Positions 9,407 to 19,600 of a stretch of 57,877 nucleotides of DNA are shown here, in pieces. The DNA comes from Bacteroidetes bacterium QS_3_64_15 (GTDB lineage Bacteria; Bacteroidota; Rhodothermia; Rhodothermales; Salinibacteraceae). Position numbers and translations under genes: made by a program. The notes under the pieces were generated by a model. It saw only the letters and a list, made by a program, of their open reading frames with translations. It did no database searches and was not told the DNA's origin. The stretch covers positions 1 through 57,877 of the forward strand of contig PXTN01000118.1 of assembly GCA_003022565.1 (NCBI GenBank), in the 5' to 3' direction. Positions within the stretch are counted from its first letter, which is position 1. Every line of letters starts with the position of its first letter.

Positions 9407-10493
9407 ATGCCCCGCCCTTCCACATCAAACAGCGCCCTCGCCACGGAGGACGCGTCCATCCCGCTCGCTCGGCCGAGCGTGACCGAGCACGAACGGGCGT
9501 GCGTACAGGACGTGTTGCAGTCGCAACAGCTGTCCCGGGGCCCGTACCTCGAGGCCTTCGAGGACGCGATGGCCCAGCGGTGCGGCACCGAGCACGCCGT
9601 CGCCGTGAGCAGCGGGACGGGGGCGCTGCACTGCATTGTGGCGGCCCTCGATCTGCCGACCGGCGCCGAGGTAATTACGACGCCATTCAGCTTCGTCGCA
9701 TCGTCGAACGTGCTGCTGTACGAAGACCTGCGACCGCGCTACGTCGACATCGATCCGTCGACCTACAACCTCGACGTGGACCGCGCGGCCGACGCCATCA
9801 CGCCGGAGACCGAGGCGATTCTCGCGGTGGACGTGTTCGGGGTGCCGGCCGACTGGCCCGCCCTCTCCGCCCTCGCCGACGAGCACGACCTCCGTCTCAT
9901 CGACGACGCCTGCGAAGCGATCGGCGCGGCGGTGGAGAACCGGGCGATCGGGGGGTGGGGGGACGCTGCAAGCTTCGGGTTCTATCCGAACAAGCAGATC
10001 ACGACCGGCGAGGGCGGCTGCATCACGACCGACGACGCGGTCCTGGCACGGCGCTGTCGATCGCTGCGCAATCAGGGCCGGTCCCCACAGCCGTCGGACC
10101 GCATGCGCCATGACCGGCTCGGGTACAACTACCGGCTCGACGAGATGTCGGCGGCGCTCGGGGTTGCCCAGCTCGACCGGCTCGACACGGGCCGAGCGCA
10201 GCTGGTTCGTGTATGTCGTTCGCCTGCGCGACCACTTCGCGGAGGACGCCCGGGACCAGCTCATGGCCCACCTTCAGGCGAACGGGATTGGCTGCGCGCC
10301 GTATTTTCCCCCGATCCACTTACAACCGCACTACCGCGATCGATTTGGCTTCGCGCCGGGCGACGTTCCGGTATGCGAAAAGGTCGCGGCGCGGACGCTT
10401 GCCCTGCCATTCCACTGCGATCTTTCACAAAGACAGGTCGAGCGCATAGGGGAGGTTATCGCTCAGAAAGTTCCAGGGCTGCCGCGCACGTAG
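9407..10493 (+). pseudogene. DegT/DnrJ/EryC1/StrS-family PLP aminotransferase, disrupted by internal deletion and frameshift near 10190
   Basis: Frame 1 ends ...GYNYRLDEMSAALGVAQLDRLD; the C-terminal part RSWFVYVVRLRDHFAEDARDQLMAHLQANGIGCAPYFPPIHLQPHYRD continues in frame +1 (ORF 10110..10493); about 35-40 family-typical residues are missing at the junction. Confidence 0.8.
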
Positions 10494-10511
10494 CGTCCCT
10501 TCTCCCGGAAA

Positions 10512-11366
10512 ATGGATTCTTCACTCCGTCCCGTTCTCATCATTGGCGCCGCTCGGTCGGGCACGAAGGTGCTTCGCCGAATGCTTGCCTCTTCCCCCGA
10601 CTGCGCTGTCGTGCCGTACGGAATTCCCGCGGTCTGGAGGCAGGAAAACGAGTCCCATCCGAACGATGCCCTGCCCCCCAGCTCCTGTACCGAAGAAACG
10701 GCAATCCGCATCCGGCGCGCAATTCATCGGCTCGCGGAGGGTCCACCAACGGCTTCTCTCTTGGTTGAGAAGACTTCGGCCAATACATTGCGGGTGCCAT
10801 TCGTGGAACGCGTATTCCCGGACGCCCGGTTCATCCATCTGGTGCGGAACGGCGTTGATGTGGCGGAGTCGGCCCGGCGCCGCTGGCAGGCCCGCCCGAG
10901 CTTGGCATACCTAGTCCGTAAGGCCTTATTTCTCCGGTGGGTCGGCGTGCGGCACGGACTGAAATACGTCTGGCGCTGGCTCCGAAACACCGGGTCAGAA
11001 TCGTCACAGCTCTGGGGACCGCACTATCCGGGAATGGAGAACGACGTGACGGAGTCTCCCCTGCTCCACGTCTGTGCGCGCCAGTGGCGTGCCTGCACTC
11101 AATCGGCCCTCGATGCGTTGGGGGAATATCCCGACAATCGGATCTTCAGACTCCGCTACGAGCAATTCGTTACGGATCCGGGCACCGTGAATCGGCTGGC
11201 CGACTTCTTAGGAATGACCGCCCCGGACTCCATGCTCGGCTACCACCGTGCCAACATCGAGGATACGTTTGTCGGACGCGGACGAAGACGCTTGACAGAC
11301 GCCGAGCAGAGGGCCATCCGTCCAATCCTTCGCCCCTCTCAGAACCAGCTCGGCTACCAACATTAG
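10512..11366 (+). CDS. Sulfotransferase-family protein
   Basis: PVLIIGAARSGTKVLRRMLASS (5'-PSB loop), RFIHLVRNGVDVAES (3'-PB region). Confidence 0.85.
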   Translation: MDSSLRPVLIIGAARSGTKVLRRMLASSPDCAVVPYGIPAVWRQENESHPNDALPPSSCTEETAIRIRRAIHRLAEGPPTASLLVEKTSANTLRVPFVERVFPDARFIHLVRNGVDVAESARRRWQARPSLAYLVRKALFLRWVGVRHGLKYVWRWLRNTGSESSQLWGPHYPGMENDVTESPLLHVCARQWRACTQSALDALGEYPDNRIFRLRYEQFVTDPGTVNRLADFLGMTAPDSMLGYHRANIEDTFVGRGRRRLTDAEQRAIRPILRPSQNQLGYQH

Positions 11367-11583
11367 AAGTCGGTTCGTGAGATCGAGCATCCCTAACGGC
11401 AGACTATGCCACATTTTCGGGCCACGGCGAGGCCTCCCAGGATTGAGGAAAGACTGCGGGCTCTTGCCAATTCGGCGCTTCACAAGCCACGTCGACTCGC
11501 TGATTCTTGGTTCCCGAAACTTCTCCGCATAGCGAAAGTGTCCCCCCTCAAAGACGCTTGTCCCTGCTGCGTCGAAATAGTAA

Positions 11584-12231
11584 ATGGTTGTGTGGAAGCG
11601 TGCCTTCGATGTCGCATCCGCTTCTCTATTGCTGGTGGCGTGTGCTCCTCTTCTCGCCGTGGCGGCGATCGCCATCTATATTGATATGGGGCGTCCTATT
11701 TTTTTCGTCCAGAAGCGGGCCGGTCGGCACGGGCGCCCGTTCCGAATTCTCAAGCTCCGAACCCTCTGCGCGAAGGAAGATGACAAGGAAAGTGCCCCTC
11801 CCTCCCCGATCTTAGACGCCACCGCAGTGGGTCGCGTGCTTCGAAGGTGGGCCATTGACGAGCTCCCCCAGCTCTGGAATGTGCTTCGGGGAGACATGAA
11901 CATCGTTGGGCCGCGCCCCGTGCTTCTTCCGGAAGCGCGCGGCTACGACGATCGCCAGCGGAATCGTCTTACAGTCCGACCCGGCCTGACGGGATGGGCC
12001 CAGATCCATGGACGGAATGCCCTACCGTGGCACGAGCGCGTAGAACTTGATCTCTGGTACGTGAACCACGCGACAGTCTGGACGGACCTGAAAATTCTAC
12101 TCTATACCCCCGTCGTGCTCCTGGCCGGCACCGGCGTGGTCGGTCCCGGTACACAGGATCCATCTACGGACGAGGTTCGAAGCCAGTCGACCTCGAAATC
12201 GATCTCTGCAGAGTCGGTGTCGGAGGCGTGA
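11584..12231 (+). CDS. Bacterial sugar transferase (polyprenyl-phosphate glycosyl-1-phosphate transferase)
   Basis: KRAFDVASASLLLVACAPLLAVAAIAIYIDMGRPIFFVQKRAGRHGRPFRILKLRTL...RRWAIDELPQLWNVLRGDMNIVGPRP...VRPGLTGWAQI. Confidence 0.93.
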   Translation: MVVWKRAFDVASASLLLVACAPLLAVAAIAIYIDMGRPIFFVQKRAGRHGRPFRILKLRTLCAKEDDKESAPPSPILDATAVGRVLRRWAIDELPQLWNVLRGDMNIVGPRPVLLPEARGYDDRQRNRLTVRPGLTGWAQIHGRNALPWHERVELDLWYVNHATVWTDLKILLYTPVVLLAGTGVVGPGTQDPSTDEVRSQSTSKSISAESVSEA

Positions 12232-13445
12232 TTCCGATGCACATCGTTTGTCTTTACTTCCACTACGCCTCTCCGGACTGTCCCTCCGGAGCACGTGCGT
12301 ACTCGCTTCTTCGAGGCCTCGGCCAGAAGCATCAGGTTACGGTCTTCACCGGCAAACACTACTATCACCTCCGCCAGTCTCAGCATTTCGATTGGGAGCC
12401 ACCCGGCGTTACGGTGCGCATGCTCGACGTGCCATACGAGAATCAGATGGCTGCCGCCCGGCGCCTCACTGCGTACGCTTCGTTTGCGGCCTGGGCTGGC
12501 GTCCAGGCCGGCCGTATTTCCAGTCCAGACCTCCTGTATGCGATCTCGACCCCTCTGACGACTCCGATGGCAGCGGTGCTCGCTTCTCGTATTCAAGGAA
12601 TCCCGTGGGTCCTTGAGATTCGAGACCTGTGGCCCGATTTTCCGATTCAGATGGGCGCAATTTCCTCTCCCGCCCTCCAGCACATACTCCGCTGGACGGA
12701 GCGGCACTTGTACCACGATGCCGCCCACGTCGTGACAGTCTCGCCAGCTATGACCGATCATGTACGGAGCATGGGCTTGGATGCCTCGCAGGTAACGACG
12801 CTTCCGCAAGGGACCGATCTGTCCCTCTTCGACCGGCCTGCGGCCCCTTCCTCCAGCGATCTGCGGGAAAGACACGGCCTCTCATCGCGCCATATCGTTC
12901 TTTACGCTGGCGCACTCGGCCGTGCGAACGACCTCCCGACCCTGTTGAAGGCTGCCGAGCACTTGAGGCACCGTTCCGACACAACCTTCGTGTTTATCGG
13001 TCACGGATTCCACGAGCCGGATGTCCGGTCCACTTCGCACCGCCTCCCGAACGTCCGATACGTATCCGCACAGCCCCGTCACGAAATGGTGTCCTGGTTT
13101 CGCCTTGCTACCCTCTCCATTGTTTCTTTCCGCGACCTCCCTGTGTTAAGCACTAATGCGCCCGCCAAGCTGTTCGACAGCCTGGCGGCAAGCACGCCGG
13201 TCATCGTCACAAACCCGGGATGGATGACGCGTCTCATTCGGACGCACGAATGCGGATGGACCGTGCCCGCTTCCTCCGCATCCGCTCTCGCCGAACAGAT
13301 CAACACGGTCCTCGATCAGCCCAAAGCCTGCCGAGCCGCCGGGGAGCGCGGAGCCGAGTTGGCCCGGGCTCGGTTCGATCGGGCAGCCCAGGTCCCAGCG
13401 CTCCAGTCGATTTTTTCGCGGGTCGTTTCAGCAGCTTCCTCTTAG
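12228..13445 (+). CDS. Glycosyltransferase family 4 (WbuB-like)
   Basis: HIVCLYFHYASPDCPSGARAYSLLRGLGQKHQVTVFTG...PTLLKAAEHLRHRSDTTFVFIGHG. Confidence 0.88.
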   Translation: MIPMHIVCLYFHYASPDCPSGARAYSLLRGLGQKHQVTVFTGKHYYHLRQSQHFDWEPPGVTVRMLDVPYENQMAAARRLTAYASFAAWAGVQAGRISSPDLLYAISTPLTTPMAAVLASRIQGIPWVLEIRDLWPDFPIQMGAISSPALQHILRWTERHLYHDAAHVVTVSPAMTDHVRSMGLDASQVTTLPQGTDLSLFDRPAAPSSSDLRERHGLSSRHIVLYAGALGRANDLPTLLKAAEHLRHRSDTTFVFIGHGFHEPDVRSTSHRLPNVRYVSAQPRHEMVSWFRLATLSIVSFRDLPVLSTNAPAKLFDSLAASTPVIVTNPGWMTRLIRTHECGWTVPASSASALAEQINTVLDQPKACRAAGERGAELARARFDRAAQVPALQSIFSRVVSAASS

Positions 13446-13652
13446 CAATGGCATCGTGTGTCCCCTTCGCAGCGCTCCCTCTTCGTTGGGCCGGCCGCCC
13501 CCCTCTTCGACGGCGCACGAGCTGCTTCCGTCTACTGGAACGAACTCCCATTTGATGAGCCGGTTTGCAGAGGCTCAACTGTCGAAGAGTGACTCACGAG
13601 GGCACACGGCTCTGTCCAGGAGTGTTCGACTCGACCTGTTTTCTTTTGATTT

Positions 13653-15215
13653 ATGATGACCTCCAAACTAGAGCAATTCCCATCGTGGACGTGGCTCCGC
13701 GGGCGGATTCCCCTCCTGCTCGTCCTGCCGGACCTGCTGGTCCTGTACGGCGGCCTCCTCCTCGGCTACCGGATTCGGTTCGGCGAGTGGCTGTGGCCCC
13801 ACGCGACCGAGTGGGGCGTTGCCTCCCTCCTCGTCCTGGGCGTCTACGGGGGCGCGCTGGTCGCGAGCGGCGTGTATCGCCTGTCGCCCCGCCTGATGCA
13901 TCTCTCGGAGTTCATTCGAGTGGGCACGTGGCTGATCGGCGCGTGGGGCCTCTCGATCCCGCTCACCTACGCGGTGGATCCTGCCGACGTACCCCCTCGG
14001 GGCGTGATGGCCGTACTGGGGCTGGCGGCCCTCGTCGGCGTCCTGGGCGTCCGGGCCGGGGCGCGTCGTCTGCTGGAGCATCTTTCCACCGCACCCGACG
14101 AACCGGCCTCCGGGATGGCGTCGACCTCCCTGCGGCTGGACGACCTTGTCCCCCGCGACCCTGTGGAGATCAACCGCTCGGCCCTGCGCGACGTTCTCTC
14201 CGACCGTACCATTCTAGTAACTGGCGCGGGCGGGTCGATCGGATCGGAACTGAGCCGTCAGCTGGTGTCCCTCAATCCCTTCCGGCTCACATTCGTGGAC
14301 GTCAGCGAGCACAACCTGTACCGGCTCGAAAAGTCGCTGCGCACGGAGCGCTATGATGGCGAGATGGACTTTTGCATCGCCGACGTGCGCGATGCATCCC
14401 TCATGGACGACCTCTTCGCCCGCCTTCAACCCGACGTGGTGCTCCACACGGCGGCCTACAAGCACGTGCCCCTGATGGAGCGCCACCCCGCCGAGGCCTT
14501 CCGCAACAATACGCAGGCGTCGGTCAACCTGCTCACCCTCTGCGAGGAGCACGACGTCGACCAGTTTGTCTTCGTCTCCACCGACAAGGCGGTGAATCCC
14601 GCCAGCGTGCTCGGGGCGACGAAGCAGCTGGCAGAGTGGTATGTGCGCACGGGCGGTGGGGCCACGCGGTGCAGTACGGTGCGCTTCGGCAACGTCTTCG
14701 GAACGCAGGGCAGCGTCGTCCCCCGGTTCGAGGAGAAGTTGGCGGCGGGCGAGCCGGTGCCCATCACGCATGCGGACATGGAGCGCTACTTCATGAGCCC
14801 AGAGGAGGCCTGCGGCCTGATCCTGCAAACCCTTCTCCTGAATGCCCATCCCACCCACATCTTCCGCATGGGCGACCCGATCCGTATCCGGTGGCTGGCC
14901 GAACGCCTCATCGAGCACTGGTACCCGCACGTCGACCCGGAGACGATGATCGAGTACGTGGGGCGGCGGCCCGGGGAAAAGATGAGCGAGCAGCTCGTGG
15001 AGAACGAGGAATCGGCCCACCCCACCGACCATCCGAGCATCCTGGGGCTCGACGGGCCGGTGCCGTACACCCGCGCCGAGCTCGACGCGCACCTGCAGCG
15101 GCTCCAGTCGGTCTCCTCCCCCACCCGCGAGTCGCGGGAGCACCTGCGCAAGCTGCTGCTCAACACGCGCCCCGATGGGCGTGAGACGGCTGAGAGCGTG
15201 AAACGTGAGGTGTGA
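13653..15215 (+). CDS. CapD/WbpM/FlaA1-like nucleotide-sugar dehydratase, shortened N-terminal region
   Basis: DRTILVTGAGGSIGSELSRQLVSLNPFRLTFVDVSEHNLYRLEKSL...HTAAYKHVPLMERHPAEAFRNN...FVSTDKAVNPASVLGATKQLAE. Confidence 0.9.
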   Translation: MMTSKLEQFPSWTWLRGRIPLLLVLPDLLVLYGGLLLGYRIRFGEWLWPHATEWGVASLLVLGVYGGALVASGVYRLSPRLMHLSEFIRVGTWLIGAWGLSIPLTYAVDPADVPPRGVMAVLGLAALVGVLGVRAGARRLLEHLSTAPDEPASGMASTSLRLDDLVPRDPVEINRSALRDVLSDRTILVTGAGGSIGSELSRQLVSLNPFRLTFVDVSEHNLYRLEKSLRTERYDGEMDFCIADVRDASLMDDLFARLQPDVVLHTAAYKHVPLMERHPAEAFRNNTQASVNLLTLCEEHDVDQFVFVSTDKAVNPASVLGATKQLAEWYVRTGGGATRCSTVRFGNVFGTQGSVVPRFEEKLAAGEPVPITHADMERYFMSPEEACGLILQTLLLNAHPTHIFRMGDPIRIRWLAERLIEHWYPHVDPETMIEYVGRRPGEKMSEQLVENEESAHPTDHPSILGLDGPVPYTRAELDAHLQRLQSVSSPTRESREHLRKLLLNTRPDGRETAESVKREV

Positions 15216-15239
15216 AACGTGAGGCGTGAAACGTGAAGC
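15198..15239. repeat. Six perfect-period tandem heptamers GTGAAAC GTGAGGT GTGAAAC GTGAGGC GTGAAAC GTGAAGC
   Basis: Read directly; overlaps the last codons and stop of the CapD-like CDS. Confidence 0.95.
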
Positions 15240-15271
15240 GTCCTGATTCAGAACTACAGCAACAAGACACC

Positions 15272-15343
15272 ACACCCTAACACTCCAACACTCCAACACC
15301 CCTACGCCCCCACGCTCTCACACCCCCACGCTCCCACTCGCCC
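15272..15343. repeat. Nine tandem degenerate 8-mers (ACACCCTA ACACTCCA ACACTCCA ACACCCCT ACGCCCCC ACGCTCTC ACACCCCC ACGCTCCC ACTCGCCC)
   Basis: Read directly; strict 8-nt spacing of the AC start. Confidence 0.92.
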
Positions 15344-15361
15344 TCTCCCCCATTCCCGAAT

Positions 15362-16537
15362 ATGCACGTCCTCGTGGTTCCATCCTGGTACCCGACCACC
15401 GAGGCGCCGCTGCGGGGCATCTACTTCGCCGAGCAGGCCCAGATCCTCCACGATCACGGGTTCACGGTGGGCGTCGTTTACCCCGAACAGCAGAGCCTAC
15501 GACACCTCTCCTGGGATGCCCTTCGGCGAAAACATTTCCAGACGGCATGGACGACGAACCACGATGTGCCTGTCCTCCGCCGGTACGGGTGGAACGTGTG
15601 GTGGCGCGCTCCACCGGGGATGCGGGTCCGGGTCCGGCACGCCGTTCGCCTTGCTCATCAATACGTGGGTCGGCACGGCGTCCCCGACGTGATCCACGCC
15701 CATAGCGCCCGCTGGGCCGGTGCGGCGGCCGCCCGGATGAGCGATGCCTTGGACGTGCCCTTCGTGCTCACGGAGCATTTCAGCGGCTTCGTGCGGAACG
15801 AAATTTTTCCCTGGCGGTGGCCCCTCGTCGAGACCGCATACCGGCACGCCCACGGTCGGGCAGCCGTGAGTTCGGTCCTCAAAGACGCCCTCGCGGAGTA
15901 CGGACTCGCTGCGCCCAACGAGATTGCCGTACACCCCAATCCCGTTCGGGCCGCTCTATTCGCACGCCCCCCAGACGGGCGCCCTGCGCCCCCGCCCTTC
16001 CGGCTCGTAACAGTAGCCGGACTCAACCCCCGAAAGAATGTTGGGGATTTACTGGAGGCTTTCGCACAGGCGTTCGCTGGATCGGAAGCGGCTTCGCTCA
16101 CCCTCGTGGGCGACGGTCCGCAGCGGGGGGCACTGGAGGACCACGCCCGCCGGCTCGGGATTGCCTCTCAGATCACCTTTCGGGGCCGGCTGGAACGGAC
16201 AGCCGTGCGGGACGCACTTTGGAACGCCCACGCCTTTGTGCTGTCGAGCCGCTACGAGACGTTTGGGGTGGCCCTCGTCGAGGCGATGGCGACCGGACTG
16301 CCCGTCGTCGCCACACGGTGCGGCGGCCCTGAGGACATCGTGACGGACGAGACGGGGCGCCTCGTCCCGACAGAGGACCCCGAGGCCCTGGCCGAGGCCC
16401 TCCGCACGATGCGGGAGCAGTGGGCCTCGTACGACCCGAACGACATTCGGGCATACGTGCTCGACCGCTACGGACCGGAACCTTTCGTTCGGCGCACGCG
16501 ATCATTCTATCGTCACGCTCGGGCCGCAGCCCCGTAG
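15362..16537 (+). CDS. Glycosyltransferase family 4
   Basis: MHVLVVPSWYPTTEAPLRGIYFAEQAQ...VAGLNPRKNVGDLLEAFAQAF...SRYETFGVALVEAMATGLPVVATRCGGPEDIV. Confidence 0.92.
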   Translation: MHVLVVPSWYPTTEAPLRGIYFAEQAQILHDHGFTVGVVYPEQQSLRHLSWDALRRKHFQTAWTTNHDVPVLRRYGWNVWWRAPPGMRVRVRHAVRLAHQYVGRHGVPDVIHAHSARWAGAAAARMSDALDVPFVLTEHFSGFVRNEIFPWRWPLVETAYRHAHGRAAVSSVLKDALAEYGLAAPNEIAVHPNPVRAALFARPPDGRPAPPPFRLVTVAGLNPRKNVGDLLEAFAQAFAGSEAASLTLVGDGPQRGALEDHARRLGIASQITFRGRLERTAVRDALWNAHAFVLSSRYETFGVALVEAMATGLPVVATRCGGPEDIVTDETGRLVPTEDPEALAEALRTMREQWASYDPNDIRAYVLDRYGPEPFVRRTRSFYRHARAAAP

Positions 16538-16696
16538 CGCATCTGCGCGTGAGCATTTGTGCGTGCTGGATCACCCGCAGGCACGCACACACGCCCACAC
16601 GAAATCCACGCCCACTCCCGCGCCCCTGCACGCCGGAGCAGCTCCGGGGCGAGACGAGGAAGCAAGACCGCTCTACAAACGTTTTCTCACGTCCGT

Positions 16697-19600
16697 ATGG
16701 CGTCCCTCCATCGCGCATTCTGGATCGCGCTCACGTGCGGACTGGCACTCTCGCTCCCGATCCCAGACGCGGCCCAGGCCCAAGACGACTTCGATGCCTC
16801 GTGGTACGACCCCGAGGCCCCGCACCTCCAGATTGGCGTGACCACCGATGGGGTCTATCGCGTGACGGCCAATGCCCTCCAGGACGCGCTGCCGGCGGGG
16901 ACGGCGCTGTCCGACATTTCCCCGGAGACGATTCGTCTGCTCGAAAACGGGGAGGAGATCCCAATTCAGGTGGAGGGGGCCGCGGACGGGTCGCTCGACC
17001 CGTCGGACACGGTCACGTTCGTGGGGCGCCGCAACCGAGGGGCGGATGAGATCTGGGCGTACAACTACGATGCCTCGGCGCAGAGCAGCACATACCGGAG
17101 CCTGTACAGCGACACCACGTACTACTGGATGACCTGGGGCGGCGAGGACGGCCGTCGGTACGAGAGCACGTCCGCGTCCTCGACCTCCACGACGACGGCC
17201 CTCCGCGACACGGCTCGCATCGAGCAGGACCAGTACTACTACTTTGGGCGCCCGGGGAGTACCGGCAATCCCCTCTACACCGAGTCGGAAGGCTACTACT
17301 GGCAGCGGTTTCGGCACAACGACACGTCCCCGATTTCGGACACCTACACCCTTCCGGTCGGCCGCCGCACAGACTCGGACGACACGCTCGACCTCACACT
17401 CCGCTTCGACGCCGAGACGAACTCCTGCCACCGCGTCGAAATCGAGGGGGAACTCCTCCAGTCAGATGGGTCCCTGGCCTTTGAACCCCTCACCACCGTG
17501 GAGTGGGACGCGTTCAACCGCACCACGGTCGAGACGTCCATCTCCCAGAACCAGGTCCCAGAGTCGGGACTGACGCTGCGCCTCACGTCCTACAACGACG
17601 GGTTTTTGGAGGATCTCAACTGTCCTGATCCGTCGAGCACCCCCAACTACGTGCTGTTTGACTGGGCGGAGGCCGTCTACACGCGGTCGCTGGCGGCCCA
17701 AAACAACCAGCAGCGGTTCGTGGTGCCTACGGCCGACGCGACCACCCTCGATCTGACGGGCCACACGGGCGACTCGGTGCACGTCTACAGTCCTGCCTCC
17801 GCCCGGCGATACTCGGGCACGCTCGACGGGAACGCAGCGTCCGCGTCCATCGCGCCCCCGATGGCATCAACCCCATATTGGACTGTGGGGGACGCCGGGT
17901 ACAAAGAGCCCGTCGCCATCGAGCCCGACGCGTCGAGCGACTGGTCAAACCCGGACGCCCACGGCGCCGACTACCTCCTCCTCACCACCGAGGCGCTCCT
18001 CCCCGCCGCCCAACAATTGGCCGACCATCGCCGGTCGCACGACGGCTACGAGGTGGAAGTGGCCCTGGTGCAAAACGTCTTCGACGAGTTCGACTACGGG
18101 CGGGCCACCCCCATCGCCATCCGGCGGTTCGTGCGGTCCACGCAGGAGTGGGATCCCGCCCCCCGGTTTCTCTCCATCTTCGCCGATGCCCAGTATCCCA
18201 TCCGTGACGGCTCGGTCGACACGATTTATCCCGAATGGAGCGTCCCCTCCTTTGGCTTCGCCCCGTCGGACGGGTGGTTTGCCATGCAGTCCGACGGCCC
18301 CAACGACTGGTCGGAGCTCCTCGCCGTGGGGCGCATCCCTGTGCGGTCCGTGGCGCAGGGGGAGCTCTTCGTCGAAAAACTGGAGACCTACGAGACGGCC
18401 CCCCTGGAGCGGTGGCAAAAGCGGATGCTCCTCCTCGCGGGGGGGACCAACGAGAGTGAACAGAGCCAGCTTCAGTTCTACTCCAATCGCTGGGGCGAGA
18501 TCGCGGCGGACACGGTGGCGACCATCGACGGGGATCCGGTGCCCGTCCACACGGGAGCCGACACGATTCGGTACTATAAAAAGGCGAACGCGCCCCTTGA
18601 CGACACCTTTCAAGACTCGCTCGCCGTCGACCTGAAGCGGGGGGCCGGGTGGCTCAACTACTTTGGCCACTCCGCTGCCCAGACGTGGGAGATCGTGACG
18701 GATCCACCGTCGGAGTTCGACAATGCCGGGCGCCTGCCCATCGTCATCTCGCTCGGTTGCCGCACCGGCTCCTTCGCCGGGGGTCGATTCGAGGAAAAAA
18801 GTGCCCCGTCCTTGGGCGAACAACTCGTCGTGGGCTCCGTGCGGCCCGACGGCACCCCACGCGACGGGGCGCTGAACGGCGGCATTGCCCACTTCGGCGA
18901 GTCGGCCCTGGGCAACCTCATTCCGTCCGCCCGCATTAACGACGCTCTCGTCCAGCGCGTCTTCGTCGACACCATGCGGGTGCTGGGCGAGGCCATCCGG
19001 TCGGCCAAGGCCGAGATCAACGCCGACTTTGGGAATAGCGACTTCTACGTAAAGCACCTTCTGCAGTACGGGCTGCTGGGGGACCCGGCCACGAACATGG
19101 CCCTCCCCGCCCAGCCCGACCTCCACGTGTCGTCGGATCTCATCGCCACCGACCCGACAGTCCCGGTGCCTTCCGACGAACTGACCGTGACGGCCCGCCT
19201 CCAGAATCGAGGCCTCATCCCGTCCGACAGCGTGACCGCCCGCCTCACGTGGGAGCGCCCCGACGGGACGATTACCCAGCGCACGCGCTGGATCGACCGC
19301 TTTCGGCTCGAAAAGACACTCTCCTTCTCGTTCCCCCTGGACGAGCGCGCCATCGGGCCCAACACGTTCCGCGTCACCGTCGATCTCGACAACGAATACG
19401 ACGAGGCCAACGAGACGAACAACACGGCCGAGCGCACGCAGGTGGTGTTCGACACGGGCGTCGCGCTCCTCTCCCCCACCGACTTCGGCACGGTGACGTC
19501 CGAGGAGCCCTCGCTCGAATTCACGGTTTCCGGGCAGGCCACGGACCGGGTTCCGGTCGTGCTCCAGCTCGACACGGTGCCCGACTTCTCGTCGCCGGCC

